Notes: a model not told the origin generated them from the letters alone. Counted from the stretch's first letter, positions 17,293 through 26,702 are shown. The stretch: 64,000 bases of DNA from Micromonospora sp. WMMD1082 (GCF_029626175.1 NZ_JARUBM010000002.1:992001-1056000); one strand, 5' to 3'. Translations and numbers: made by a program.

Positions 17293-17370
17293 GGATTCCG
17301 TTGCGTAAGTCATAGCAGATTGCTAAATCCGTCGCGCTTTGCCGCAGAGGCAACCGATAGCACTTGCTAT
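17293..17370 (+). promoter_or_regulatory. Aminotransferase promoter region with paired TAGCA/TGCTA dyads
   Basis: Holds GGATTCCGTTGC (17293-17304, also found upstream of potD/lrp), then TAGCA-GAT-TGCTA (17313-17325) and ATAGCA-CT-TGCTAT (17357-17370). The dyad spacing and low GC content are those of repressor or activator sites. The regulator is inferred to be the nearby Lrp protein but could be another. Confidence 0.5.
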
Positions 17371-17444
17371 CCGGCGTCGGGCTGTGGGATAACCGAGGCA
17401 GAGCGGCCGGTGACCCTGACCGGCCCGAGACCGATGGGGCTGAC

Positions 17445-18791
17445 ATGGCCAACGCCACCGACCACCTCTGGATGCACTTCACCCGGATGGCGAGCTACTC
17501 CGCCGGCGAGGTGCCGACCATCGTCCGCGGCGAGGGCGCCTACGTGTGGGACGCGCAGGGCCGCCGCTACCTGGACGGGCTCGCCGGGCTCTTCGTGGTG
17601 AACGCCGGCCACGGCCGCACCGAGCTGGCCGAGGCCGCCGCCAAGCAGGCCGGTGAGCTGGCCTACTTTCCACTCTGGTCGTACGCTCATCCGACCGCCG
17701 TGGAGCTGGCGGAGCGGATCTCGGCGCTGACCCCCGGCGACCTGAACCGGGTCTTCTTCACCACCGGCGGCTCGGAGGCGGTCGAGGCGGCCTGGAAGCT
17801 GGCCCGGGCCTACTTCAAGCGGACCGGCAAGCCGACCAAGCACAAGGTGGTCAGCCGCTACATCGCCTATCACGGCACCTCCATGGGTGCCCTGTCGATC
17901 ACCGGCCTGCCCGGCATCAAGACCGACTTCGAGCCCCTGGTGCCGGGCGGCATCAAGGTGCCGAACACGAACTTCTACCGGGCGCCGGAGCACGGCGACG
18001 ACCCGGTGGCGTTCGGCCGGTGGGCCGCCGACGAGATCGGCCGCGCCATCGAGCGGGAGGGGCCGGACACCGTCGCCGCCGTCTTCCTGGAGCCGGTGCA
18101 AAACTCCGGCGGCTGCTTCCCGCCGCCGCCCGGCTACTTCGAGCGGGTACGGGAGATCTGCGACGCGCACGACGTGCTGCTGGTCAGCGACGAGGTGATC
18201 TGCTCGTGGGGCCGGCTCGGGGAGTACTTCGGCGCCATCCGTTACGGCTACCAGCCCGACATCATCACCACCGCCAAGGGCATCACCTCGGGCTACGCCC
18301 CGCTCGGCGCGATGATCGCCAGCGACCGGTTGATGGAACCATTCCTGACCGAGACCGGCATGTTCGCCCACGGGGTGACCTTCGGCGGCCACCCGGTCTC
18401 CTGCGCGGTGGCCCTGGCCAACCTGGAGGTCTTCGCCCGGGAGGATCTGGTCGGGCACGTACGCGCCAACGAGGCGGCGTTCCGCACCACCCTGGAGAAG
18501 CTGCACGACCTGCCGATCGTCGGCGACATCCGGGGCGACGGATACTTCTACGGCATCGAGCTGGTCAAGGACAAGACGACCCGGGCGACCTTCGACGAGG
18601 CCGAGTCGGAGCGGCTGTTGCGCGGCTTCCTCTCCGGCGCCCTCTTCTCCGCCGGCCTCTACTGCCGCGCCGACGACCGCGGCGACCCGGTGATCCAGCT
18701 CGCCCCGCCGCTGATCGCCGACCAGCAGCAGTTCGACGAGATCGAGCAGATCCTCCGATCCGTCCTAACCCAAGCCCACTCCCACCTCTAA
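17445..18791 (+). CDS. Class III aminotransferase (polyamine/beta-alanine/GABA type)
   Basis: 448 residues. Fold-type I PLP signatures are present: FFTTGGSEAVEAAWKLARAY, DEVICSWGRLG for the PLP-stacking aspartate, and the Schiff-base lysine in IITTAKGITSGYAPLGA. This group transfers amino groups from putrescine, GABA or beta-alanine-like amines to pyruvate or 2-oxoglutarate. The polyamine importer, agmatinase and Lrp gene next door point to putrescine or a related amine. A start upstream in the same frame is possible, but the match to the family begins at this ATG. Confidence 0.88.
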   Translation: MANATDHLWMHFTRMASYSAGEVPTIVRGEGAYVWDAQGRRYLDGLAGLFVVNAGHGRTELAEAAAKQAGELAYFPLWSYAHPTAVELAERISALTPGDLNRVFFTTGGSEAVEAAWKLARAYFKRTGKPTKHKVVSRYIAYHGTSMGALSITGLPGIKTDFEPLVPGGIKVPNTNFYRAPEHGDDPVAFGRWAADEIGRAIEREGPDTVAAVFLEPVQNSGGCFPPPPGYFERVREICDAHDVLLVSDEVICSWGRLGEYFGAIRYGYQPDIITTAKGITSGYAPLGAMIASDRLMEPFLTETGMFAHGVTFGGHPVSCAVALANLEVFAREDLVGHVRANEAAFRTTLEKLHDLPIVGDIRGDGYFYGIELVKDKTTRATFDEAESERLLRGFLSGALFSAGLYCRADDRGDPVIQLAPPLIADQQQFDEIEQILRSVLTQAHSHL

Positions 18792-18840
18792 CCGCCTCCC
18801 ACCCGCCCACCCGCCCACACACCCCACCCGCCCCATCCGG

Positions 18841-18907
18841 CCCGTTGATCATGAGGTTAGCGGGTGTTTTAGAGATCAAACCGCCCGCCAACCTCATGAT
18901 CAACGGG
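18841..18907. repeat. Intergenic inverted repeat, family 2, second copy
   Basis: 24-bp arms with one mismatch (core GTTGATCATGAGGTT) around a 19-nt loop, between the convergent aminotransferase and DUF3499 genes. The C-rich left flank and G-rich right flank match the other copies. Likely a bidirectional terminator-like structure. Confidence 0.88.
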
Positions 18908-18946
18908 GAGTCAGCGGGTGTGGAGGGCGGGGCGGGAGGGCGGGGG

Positions 18947-19312
18947 TCAGTGGGTGGGTGGGATGACGCGTAGGTGGCCGCGGCGGGAGGTGGGAGGCGC
19001 GGCGTGGTCGGCGTGATCGTCCTGCGGGGGGCGGGGGGCGGGACGGGCCGCCTCGCGGACCGCCTCGGCGAGGGCGACCAGGTCATCGGTGGTGGGCGGC
19101 GGCGGCTCGAACTCGCCCTCGTGCCGGACCACCTCCCAGCCACGCGGTGCGGTCAGGCTGCGCGCGTGCGGCTCACAGAGGTCGTACGTGTGCGGCTCGG
19201 CGAAGGCGGCCAACGGGCCCACCACGGCGGTCGACTCGTTGTAGACATAGGTCAGTGTGGCGACCGCTTGCCGGGGGCAGCCGTTACGGGAGCAGCGCCG
19301 TGGTGACCTCAC
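18947..19312 (-). CDS. DUF3499 family protein
   Basis: 121 residues, GTG start. The N-terminal half has the family's zinc-ribbon-like spacing (CSRNGCPRQAVATLTYVY and later YDLCEPHARSLTAPRGWE). The C-terminal half is low-complexity and Pro/Ala-rich. The function is unknown. The family is conserved in actinobacteria next to the metallopeptidase-like and whiB genes, as seen here. Confidence 0.88.
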   Translation of the reverse strand: MRSPRRCSRNGCPRQAVATLTYVYNESTAVVGPLAAFAEPHTYDLCEPHARSLTAPRGWEVVRHEGEFEPPPPTTDDLVALAEAVREAARPAPRPPQDDHADHAAPPTSRRGHLRVIPPTH

Positions 19313-19463
19313 CGGCGCAGGGTATCTCCATTACCGGCTCCGGCGCACCGCTTCGCGTTACGACACGCCCGTCTTGGTGATCACATTTCTCCCGGGCACC
19401 GCGGCGCGCCACGGTGGTGGCGCTGATGCGGCCCGGGCCAGACCAGAAGCTACCCTGTGGCTC

Positions 19464-19913
19464 ATGACGAGCCCGGAGAACCGCCGCCCCGGCCCCGGCC
19501 GGCGCGCCCACCGCGACCGGCACGGACGCGGCCTGCGCGGGCGGCTGGTACCGGCCACCGTGCCGCTGGCGCGGACCAAGGCGGAGATCTTCGACGATCT
19601 GGTGCTGGACACCGTCGAGACGCTCGAACGCCGGTTCGCCAAGGAGCTGGCCGGGGTGGAGTTCGCCGTCGAGGACGTCCCGCCCGACCTGAACGTCTAC
19701 GACTCCGACGTCCTGGAGGACGGCGAGGTGCCGCTGGCCCGGCTGTTGCCCGGCCGGCCGGGTCGTCAGGAGGTGCCGCCGCGGATCGTGTTGTACCGGC
19801 GCCCGCTGGAGTTCCGGGCCATGGACCGGGAGGATCTCGCCGACCTGGTGCACGACGTGATCATCGAGCAGGTGGCCAACCTGCTCGGCGTCGATCCGGA
19901 CGAGTTGGCCTGA
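19464..19913 (+). CDS. Metallopeptidase-family (zincin-like) protein, probably lacking the HExxH motif
   Basis: 149 residues. A basic N-terminus is followed by the conserved core (FDDLVLDTVETLERRFAKEL, GVEFAVEDVPP, VPPRIVLYRRPLE). The position where zincin relatives have HExxH reads LVHDVIIEQVANLLG, so the second histidine is missing and peptidase activity is doubtful. A -10-like TACCCT (19451-19456) ends 7 nt before the ATG, so the transcript may be leaderless. Divergent from DUF3499 in the conserved whiB neighbourhood. Confidence 0.85.
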   Translation: MTSPENRRPGPGRRAHRDRHGRGLRGRLVPATVPLARTKAEIFDDLVLDTVETLERRFAKELAGVEFAVEDVPPDLNVYDSDVLEDGEVPLARLLPGRPGRQEVPPRIVLYRRPLEFRAMDREDLADLVHDVIIEQVANLLGVDPDELA

Positions 19914-19988
19914 GCCTCGGCGGGCACGGGCCGGCACCGACCGGCACCGGGTGGGACGGTCCCCCAACCGCCCCGCCCCGCCGACGGG

Positions 19989-20246
19989 TCAGGCCGCCCG
20001 ACGCTTGAGCTTGCGCCGCTCCCGCTCGGAGAGCCCACCCCAGATCCCGAACCGCTCGTCGTGCCCGAGAGCGTATTCGAGGCATTCCGTCTTGACCTCG
20101 CACCGCGAGCAGATCCGCTTCGCTTCGCGGGTCGAGCCGCCCTTCTCGGGAAAGAACGCCTCCGGGTCGGTCTGCGAGCACAGGGCCCGCTCCTGCCACT
20201 CCGGCGCGTTTCCGAGCAGGTCGGCCGCCTCGAGCTGGCCGTCCAT
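19989..20246 (-). CDS. whiB: WhiB-family iron-sulfur transcriptional regulator (WhiB/WhiB2 type)
   Basis: 85 residues. The four cluster-binding cysteines are C23, C46, C49 and C55 (ALCSQTDPEAFFPEKGGST, ICSRCEVKTECLEYAL), followed by the GIWGG turn and a basic tail (SERERRKLKRRAA). This matches the WhiB/WhmD subgroup, which works with WhiA to trigger septation and sporulation in actinomycetes. A 580-bp upstream region without genes, rich in palindromes, suggests complex developmental control. Confidence 0.92.
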   Translation of the reverse strand: MDGQLEAADLLGNAPEWQERALCSQTDPEAFFPEKGGSTREAKRICSRCEVKTECLEYALGHDERFGIWGGLSERERRKLKRRAA

Positions 20247-20361
20247 CGATTGCCTCCTTGTCGCGCACCGGCGTCATCGCCGCTGCAACCCCCCACGCGA
20301 AAGGCGTGCTTTGTCCGTCCCATCCCCTTATGTTGCGGTTCGTTCGAACAACCCCATTCAA

Positions 20362-20377
20362 ATTACACGCGTGTAAT
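20362..20377. promoter_or_regulatory. Perfect 16-bp palindrome ATTACACGCGTGTAAT upstream of whiB
   Basis: A perfect palindrome of the kind bound by TetR- or GntR-type dimers. It sits 116 bp upstream of the whiB start. A second dyad, GTTCGTTCGAACAAC (13 of 15 symmetric), lies about 20 bp closer to whiB. Operator function is inferred. Confidence 0.6.
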
Positions 20378-20669
20378 ACGTGCGCCGTCAAGCCAAACTT
20401 GATAATGGAGTCGCCCTCCCGACACGCATCCGGACGGCCGTTCGGACCACCCGGCCTCGTCCTGCCCTATCGATTCAGACCCCGGCCGAGTAACGCCCCT
20501 CCCGGCGAGTTGCCCGAGTTTTCTCCCGTGGCGCGCGGCCTGCGCAGACGTGATCGAGCGTCGCCGACCCCCGGGAGAGCCACCCGTCAAGATCGGTTGA
20601 TCTTGACCCGCAAGGTTATCCCGACTTCGCCACCCCCGCCCGTCGAGCGGGTAGACGACGACCGCGTTC

Positions 20670-20686
20670 CGTCCACATTGTGGACG
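20670..20686. promoter_or_regulatory. Perfect palindrome CGTCCACA-T-TGTGGACG
   Basis: 8-bp perfect arms around one base, located 424 bp upstream of whiB and 142 bp past the fbiC stop. Apart from these dyads, the interval 20247-20827 contains no gene I can support. Confidence 0.55.
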
Positions 20687-20827
20687 ACGCGCGCGATCAC
20701 AAGGGACCTGAGCGATCGATCCGTCATCCAAGGTGCCCCGGCCACCAGCGCTAACGTGGCCACCGCCGACCGACCACAGTGACCGGCGCGGCAGCGTGCC
20801 ACCATCCCACCAGGCGGTACAACGCCC

Positions 20828-23410
20828 CTAGGCGGGGACGTGGCCGTAGGCGGTCGTACGCCGACGCGCCGGCCGGCCCGCCGACGCCGCGATCGCCCGC
20901 AGCTGCTCCTCCGTACGCGCCGACCCGTTGCCGGAGCCCGCCATCCGCGAGATGGTCTCCTCCATCAGCGTGCCGCCCAGGTCATTGCAGCCACTGCGCA
21001 GCATCTCCGCCGTGCCCGCGTCGCCCAGCTTCACCCACGAGCACTGGATGTTGTCGATCCGGCCGTGCAGCAGCACCCGGGCCATCGCGTGCACCACCCG
21101 GTTCTCTCGCCAGGTCGGCCCGGGTCGGGCGATGCCGGCAAGGTAGATCGGGGCGTTGGTGTGCACGAACGGCAGCGCCACGAACTCGGTGAAGCCACCG
21201 GTACGGTCCTGCACGCCGGCCAGCACCCGGAAGTGCGCCAACCAGTGAGCGGGGTGGTCGACGTGGCCGTACATCATCGTGGAGCTGGACCGGATGCCCA
21301 GCTCGTGGGCCGTGCTGACCACCTCGACCCAGGCGGTGGTCGGCAGCTTGCCCTTGGTCAACACCCAGCGCACCTCGTCGTCGAGGATCTCCGCCGCGGT
21401 CCCGGGGATGGTGTCCAGGCCGGCCTCCCGCAACCCGGTCAGCCACTCCCGCACCGACACGCCGGCCTTGGCCGCGGCGGTGACGATCTCCATCGGCGAG
21501 AAGGCGTGCACGTGCATCTGCGGCACCCGCGCCTTGATCGCCCGCACCAGGTCGGCGTAGATCGTCACCGGCAACTTCGGGTCGATGCCACCCTGCAGGC
21601 ACACCTCGCCGGCACCGGCGTCCCATGCCTCCCGCGCCCGGTCGGCGACCTGCTCCACCGAGAGCCGGTACGCGTCGGCATCCCGCTCCCGCTGCGCGAA
21701 GGCACAGAACCGGCAGCCCACGTAGCAGACGTTGCTGAAGTTGATGTTGCGGTTCACCACGTAGGTGACGTCGTCGCCGACCGCCGCCCGGCGCAGCTCG
21801 TCGGCGGTACGGCACAGCTCGTCCAGCGCCGGGCCGTCCGCGCCGAAGAGCGCCAGCGCGGCATCGACGTGTCGGGGCTCCAGCAACGCCGCCGGGTCAT
21901 CGGCGGCCAGCCGCAGCCCGGCCCGCAGATCCGCGTCACCGGAGCCCGCGGTGGCCTGCCGGCCGACCCCGGGCCGCTGGCCCGCATCCGCCGCCGGGCC
22001 GTCGACAGTGCCCGCCCGCGCCGGCGGTACGGCGACCTTGGCCGCGACCTCCGACCAGTCGCCGTAGACGTGGTCGAAGTCGCCCCGCCGATCCTCCGTA
22101 CGCCCGGTGGTGTCGATGGTGACGTGCAGGTCGGTACGGCCGCCGGCGTACGTCTCGTCCGGCTCCTGCCATGGTCGGCCCACCGGCCGGGCCGACGCCA
22201 CCGCCAGCCCGGTCGCCGGATCCGCCAGCGCCGTCACGTGCGGCAGCAGGCGCGGATCCAGCCACGGCTCGCCGGCGCGGACGTACTCCGGGTAGACGGT
22301 CAGCCGCTCCCGCAGGGTGAAGCCGGCGGCGGCCGTGCGGGCCGCCAGCTCGTCCAGGTGCGGCCAGGGCCGCTCCGGGTTGACGTGGTCCGGCGTCACC
22401 GGCGACACACCGCCCCAGTCGTCGATGCCGGCCCGCAGCAGCAGGTCGTACTCGCCGGCGATCAGGTTGGGCGGCGCCTGGATGCGGGCCTTCGGCCCGA
22501 GCAGCACCCGGGCCACCGCCACGGTGGCCGCCAGGTCGTGCAGTTCGGCGTCGGGCATGCCGCGCATCGCCGTGTCCGGCTTCGCCCGGAAGTTCTGCAC
22601 GATCACCTCCTGGAGGTGGCCGTACTCCCGGTGCGCCCGCCGCATCGCGAAGATCGCGTCGACCCGCTCGGTGAGGTTCTCGCCGATGCCGATCAGGATG
22701 CCCGTGGTGAACGGGACGCCCACCCGCCCGGCGTCGTCGAGCACCCGCAACCGCACCGCCGGTTCCTTGTCGGGTGAGCCGTAGTGCGGGCCACCCGGCT
22801 CGGACCAGAGCCGGGTGGCCGTCGTCTCCAGCATCATCCCCATGCTCGGCGCGACCGGCTTGAGCCGTTGCAGCTCCGACCAGGAGAGCACCCCCGGGTT
22901 CAGGTGCGGCAGCAGGCCGGTCTCCTCCAACACCGCCACCGCACAGGCGCGCAGGTAGTCCAGGGTGGACTCGTAGCCCCGTTCGTCCAGCCACTGCCGG
23001 GCCGCCGGCCAGCGCGCCTCCGGCCGGTCGCCGAGGGTGAACAGGGCCTCCTTACAGCCCTGCGCGGCGCCGGCCCGGGCGATGGCGAGCACCTCGTCGC
23101 GGTCCAGAAAGGCCGCCGGCAACCGGTGCGGCACGGTCGCGAACGTGCAGTAGTGGCAGCGGTCCCGGCAGAGCCGGGTCAGCGGGATGAAGACCTTCTT
23201 CGAGTACGTCACCACGCCGGGCCGGCCGGCATCACGCAGGCCCGCGTCGCGGATCGACCCGGCGATGGCGAGCAGTTCCTCCAACGCCGAGCCCCGGGCG
23301 GTCAGCAGTGCGGACGCCTCGTCGACGTCGAGCGCCCGCCCGGCGGCGGCCCGGCGCAGCGCCCGCCGTACGCCCGCGTCGCCCGGCCCAGGCTCGCTCC
23401 GATCAACCAT
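20828..23410 (-). CDS. fbiC: 7,8-didemethyl-8-hydroxy-5-deazariboflavin (FO) synthase, fused CofG-CofH
   Basis: 860 residues, the normal length of the fused enzyme. Two radical-SAM domains are present: the CofG-like half with cluster cysteines C81, C85, C88 ([11 protein letters not shown]), and the CofH-like half near residue 560 ([10 protein letters not shown]). Together they make FO, the deazaflavin core of coenzyme F420, from tyrosine and a flavin precursor. A TAGGCT box ends 6 nt before the ATG, suggesting leaderless transcription. cofD and cofE lie just downstream on the other strand. Confidence 0.95.
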   Translation of the reverse strand: MVDRSEPGPGDAGVRRALRRAAAGRALDVDEASALLTARGSALEELLAIAGSIRDAGLRDAGRPGVVTYSKKVFIPLTRLCRDRCHYCTFATVPHRLPAAFLDRDEVLAIARAGAAQGCKEALFTLGDRPEARWPAARQWLDERGYESTLDYLRACAVAVLEETGLLPHLNPGVLSWSELQRLKPVAPSMGMMLETTATRLWSEPGGPHYGSPDKEPAVRLRVLDDAGRVGVPFTTGILIGIGENLTERVDAIFAMRRAHREYGHLQEVIVQNFRAKPDTAMRGMPDAELHDLAATVAVARVLLGPKARIQAPPNLIAGEYDLLLRAGIDDWGGVSPVTPDHVNPERPWPHLDELAARTAAAGFTLRERLTVYPEYVRAGEPWLDPRLLPHVTALADPATGLAVASARPVGRPWQEPDETYAGGRTDLHVTIDTTGRTEDRRGDFDHVYGDWSEVAAKVAVPPARAGTVDGPAADAGQRPGVGRQATAGSGDADLRAGLRLAADDPAALLEPRHVDAALALFGADGPALDELCRTADELRRAAVGDDVTYVVNRNINFSNVCYVGCRFCAFAQRERDADAYRLSVEQVADRAREAWDAGAGEVCLQGGIDPKLPVTIYADLVRAIKARVPQMHVHAFSPMEIVTAAAKAGVSVREWLTGLREAGLDTIPGTAAEILDDEVRWVLTKGKLPTTAWVEVVSTAHELGIRSSSTMMYGHVDHPAHWLAHFRVLAGVQDRTGGFTEFVALPFVHTNAPIYLAGIARPGPTWRENRVVHAMARVLLHGRIDNIQCSWVKLGDAGTAEMLRSGCNDLGGTLMEETISRMAGSGNGSARTEEQLRAIAASAGRPARRRTTAYGHVPA

Positions 23411-23508
23411 CCGCCCAGCCTATGCGCTGCCGCCCGGTCCGGTCCCCGCCCCGTGGGCAACCGCACGCGATCCGGCTGGCCGCCCTCTGTCGACTGGAGA
23501 TCGCTCGG

Positions 23509-24558
23509 TCAGCCGGGGTTGTCGCCCGGGTCGATGCGCTGGGTCCGGTCGGCGTCGCCGTCGCCCGGTCGCGGGATGCTCTGGGTCGGCTCCGCGCCGC
23601 CGTGGCCCGGTCGCGGGATCGCCTGTGTCGGGTCGGCACCACCGTCGCCGGGTCGCGGGATCGCCTGGGTCGGCTCCGCGCCCTGGCGCGGGATGCTCTG
23701 GGTCGGATCGGCCGACGCGGGCTGCCCGAACGGCGGCGCGGCCGGTGAGGTGGGTGCGGCCGGCTGCGGCGGCACCGCCGGCTGCCCGTGCGGCGGCCAG
23801 GTGTGCGGGGACTCCGGCGGCCCACCGGCCGGGTGGGTCTGGCCCACCACGGGCGACCCCGACTGTCCACCGGCCGGGTAGCCACCGGCCGGCTGACCAC
23901 TGCCCGGCTGACCACTGCCCGGGTGACCGCCGGTCCAGGCGCCCGGCTGGCCCGCCGGTGGCCAGCCACCAGCCTGGTATCCGGGCTGCTGGTATCCGGA
24001 CTGGCCCGGGCCACTCGGCTGCGGCCAGCCCGGCTGCGGCGTGCCATACACGCCGGGCTCCGGCTTCGGCCGGGGCACGTGGTACAGCCGCTGCCAGACG
24101 CTCCACACCACGTACGCGGCCGCCGCGAACAGCGCCACCCAGGCGGCCCGGGTGAGCAGACCGGTCATGGCGTCGAAGAGCTGCGCCTCGGCCAGCCGAC
24201 CGACCACCCAGATCAGCAGGGTCAGCCCGCCGAGGATCGCGCTGGCCGCGTACTCGCCGAGCGCGACCTGAGTGATCAGTTTCGCCCTCGGGACGACCGG
24301 GGCCACGTGGGTGGCCAGCAGCACGGCCAGCACCGGCAGGACAACCGCCTCGACGCCGATGAAGGCGGAGAACGAGTCGGCGGCGCGCCCGGTCACCGTG
24401 CTGTAGGCGCCCTGCGGGGTCAACAGCCGGACCAACCCGACGAAGAGGAAGACGGCGTTCGCGCCGAGGAGCACGATGGCGATGAGTTCCCGCAACGGCC
24501 CGGTCACCTGACGGGCCGGGGTCGGGTCGGTTGGCGAGGGCTCGGCGGGGCTGGTCAC
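23509..24558 (-). CDS. Membrane protein with Pro/Gly-rich tail and PTQ-I repeats
   Basis: 349 residues. Four predicted membrane helices fill residues ~22-175. A long Pro/Gly/Gln tail follows, ending in repeated units: DPTQSIPR, EPTQAIPR, DPTQAIPR, EPTQSIPR, DRTQRI. The five-fold T-Q-x-I spacing with acidic residues before Thr resembles FHA-bindable phospho-threonine motifs on mycobacterial and actinobacterial kinase substrates. That reading is inferred. Start supported by GGGAGAG. No family recognised. Divergent from cofD. Confidence 0.8.
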   Translation of the reverse strand: MTSPAEPSPTDPTPARQVTGPLRELIAIVLLGANAVFLFVGLVRLLTPQGAYSTVTGRAADSFSAFIGVEAVVLPVLAVLLATHVAPVVPRAKLITQVALGEYAASAILGGLTLLIWVVGRLAEAQLFDAMTGLLTRAAWVALFAAAAYVVWSVWQRLYHVPRPKPEPGVYGTPQPGWPQPSGPGQSGYQQPGYQAGGWPPAGQPGAWTGGHPGSGQPGSGQPAGGYPAGGQSGSPVVGQTHPAGGPPESPHTWPPHGQPAVPPQPAAPTSPAAPPFGQPASADPTQSIPRQGAEPTQAIPRPGDGGADPTQAIPRPGHGGAEPTQSIPRPGDGDADRTQRIDPGDNPG

Positions 24559-24656
24559 GAACTCTCCCTGGGGGCGAAAGCGGACAGATGCCGACGTGAG
24601 CCTAGTCTCCCCGGGCGGCCCGGTGCCGAAGGCGTCACGTAGGCGAGGATGGGCGG

Positions 24657-25604
24657 ATGCGCATCGTGGTTCTGACCGGCGGAATCGGCGGTGCCCGGTT
24701 CCTGCTCGGGGTGCGGGCGTACGCCCGCGAGGTGGGCGCCGAGGTGACCGCCGTGGTCAACGTCGGCGACGACCTCCGCCTGCACGGGCTCCGGATCTGC
24801 CCGGACCTGGACAGCGTCCTCTACACCCTGGGCGGCGGTGCCGACCCGGAGCGGGGCTGGGGGCGAATCGACGAGAGCTGGACGGTCAAGGAGGAACTGG
24901 CCGCGTACGGTGCCGAACCGGGCTGGTTCGGGCTGGGCGACCGGGACATCGCCACCCACCTGGTCCGCACCACCATGTTGGACGCGGGCTATCCGCTGCA
25001 CGCGGTCACCCAGGCGCTGGCGACGCGCTGGCAGCCCGGCGTACGCCTGCTGCCGGCGACCGACGACCGCCTGGAGACGCACGCGGTCGTCGACGCCGAC
25101 GGCGGCCAGCGGGCGATCCACTTCCAGGAGTGGTGGGTGCGGCACCGGGCGCAGGTGCCGACCCACCGGTTCGTCTTCGTCGGCGCGGAGTCGGCCAAGC
25201 CGGCGCCCGGCGTGACGGAGGCGATCACCGGAGCCGACGTGGTGCTCGTGGCACCGAGCAACCCGGTGGTCAGCATCGCACCGATTCTGGCCGTGCCGGG
25301 CCTGCGCGAGGCGGTCACGGACGGCCCCGCCCCGGTCGTCGGGGTGTCGCCGATCATCGGCGGTGCACCGGTACGGGGCATGGCCGACCGCTGCCTGGCG
25401 GTGGTCGACGTCGAGTGCAGCGCCGCCGGGGTCGGCGGTCTGTACGGTGGGCGGGCCGCCGGCGGCCTGCTCGACGGCTGGCTGGTGGCCGAGGAGGACG
25501 CGGGCACGCTGGTGCCGGACGTGACGGTCCGCGCGGTGCCGCTGCGGATGACCGACGAGGCGGCGACGGCGGCGATGGTCCGCGCCGCGGTGGAGTTGAC
25601 GTGA
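24657..25604 (+). CDS. fbiA: 2-phospho-L-lactate/phosphoenolpyruvyl transferase CofD (FbiA)
   Basis: 315 residues. It opens MRIVVLTGGIGGARFLLG, with the conserved nucleotide site, then GDDLRLHGLRICPDLDSVLY, GLGDRDIATHL and APSNPVVSI, all hallmarks of CofD/FbiA. The enzyme transfers a phosphoenolpyruvyl or phospholactyl group to FO, giving (dehydro)F420-0. The stop overlaps the cofE start as GTGA. Together with fbiC across the divergent membrane-protein gene, it forms an F420 cluster. Confidence 0.95.
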   Translation: MRIVVLTGGIGGARFLLGVRAYAREVGAEVTAVVNVGDDLRLHGLRICPDLDSVLYTLGGGADPERGWGRIDESWTVKEELAAYGAEPGWFGLGDRDIATHLVRTTMLDAGYPLHAVTQALATRWQPGVRLLPATDDRLETHAVVDADGGQRAIHFQEWWVRHRAQVPTHRFVFVGAESAKPAPGVTEAITGADVVLVAPSNPVVSIAPILAVPGLREAVTDGPAPVVGVSPIIGGAPVRGMADRCLAVVDVECSAAGVGGLYGGRAAGGLLDGWLVAEEDAGTLVPDVTVRAVPLRMTDEAATAAMVRAAVELT

Positions 25605-26689
25605 GACTGGAGATCCTGCCGGTGCCCGGCATCGGGCATGTGACCGAGGGCGACGACCTGGCGGCGCTGATCGGGGGCGCGGCACCCTGGCTGCGCGACG
25701 GTGACGTGCTGGTGGTGACCAGCAAGATCGTTTCCAAGGCCGAGGGACGGCTGGTGGACGTGCCGGCGGACGGCCCGGACCGGCAGGCCGCCCGGGACAG
25801 GGTGCTGGCGGCCGAGAGCGTACGGGCGGTGGCGGCCCGGGGCGACACCCAGATCGTGCAGACCCGCCACGGCTTCGTGATGGCCTCGGCCGGGATCGAC
25901 GCCTCCAACGTCGACAAGACCCGGCTGGTGCTGCTTCCGGAGGACCCGGACGCCTCGGCGCGGGCGCTGCGCGCCGGCCTGCGCCAGCGGTACGGCGTGG
26001 ACGTGGCGGTGATCGTCAGCGACACCATGGGCCGGCCCTGGCGCAACGGGCTGACCGACGTGGCGCTCGGCGTCGCCGGGATGGCCGCCATCCGCGACCA
26101 CCGGGGCGAGGTCGACCCGTACGGCAACGAGCTGGTGCTGACGCAGATGGCGGTGGTCGACGAGCTGGCCGCGGCGGGCGAACTGATCAAGGGAAAGCGC
26201 GACCAGATGCCGGTGGCGGTGATCCGCGGTTACCTGGTCCCGCCGCTGCCGGACGACGGCGAGGGGACCCGGGTCCTGGTCCGGGATGCCGCGATGGACC
26301 TGTTCTCGCTCGGCACCGCCGAGGCGAAGGCGGTCGGGTTCGCGGCCGCCGCCACCCTGCCGGACCACCCGGGCAGCGTCGCACCCGACCCGACGGTGGT
26401 CGACCGGGCGATCGCGGCGGTCGCCGGCGTGATCGCGCCCGGCACGGTCTTCACCCAGGTCACCGACGATGACGTACGCGGCGGCCTGGTCGCTACCGTG
26501 CCGGGCTGGCCGCCACACGCCAACGGTCTGGTGCTCTGCTCCCCGCCCACCCCTGTGGGTCCGGTCCAACTGGTCCGCTTCGGCACCGACGTACAACGCC
26601 TGCGCACCGCCCTGGCGGCCCACAACGTCCCCACCCAACTCCTCCCACCACCCAACGCCACCACCGCCGCCGCCACCCTCGCCCTCTGA
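25601..26689 (+). CDS. cofE: Coenzyme F420:gamma-glutamyl ligase, without the FbiB nitroreductase domain
   Basis: 362 residues, GTG start coupled to cofD. Residues 1-250 are a full CofE ligase (DVLVVTSKIVSKAEGR, GFVMASAGIDASNV, VIVSDTMGRPWRNGLTDVAL). It adds glutamates to F420-0. Mycobacterial FbiB is ~450 residues because a C-terminal FMN nitroreductase domain reduces dehydro-F420-0. Here only ~110 residues follow the ligase, and no flavin-binding motif is evident, so that reduction step would need another protein. The C-terminal segment was not recognised. Confidence 0.92.
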   Translation: MRLEILPVPGIGHVTEGDDLAALIGGAAPWLRDGDVLVVTSKIVSKAEGRLVDVPADGPDRQAARDRVLAAESVRAVAARGDTQIVQTRHGFVMASAGIDASNVDKTRLVLLPEDPDASARALRAGLRQRYGVDVAVIVSDTMGRPWRNGLTDVALGVAGMAAIRDHRGEVDPYGNELVLTQMAVVDELAAAGELIKGKRDQMPVAVIRGYLVPPLPDDGEGTRVLVRDAAMDLFSLGTAEAKAVGFAAAATLPDHPGSVAPDPTVVDRAIAAVAGVIAPGTVFTQVTDDDVRGGLVATVPGWPPHANGLVLCSPPTPVGPVQLVRFGTDVQRLRTALAAHNVPTQLLPPPNATTAAATLAL

Positions 26690-26702
26690 ATCCCGGGCGG
26701 GT

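Noticed and set aside
20247..20827. Small protein or RNA gene between fbiC and whiB
   Set aside because: Open frames here are shadows without ribosome sites or recognisable similarity, and no structured RNA family could be identified by eye.
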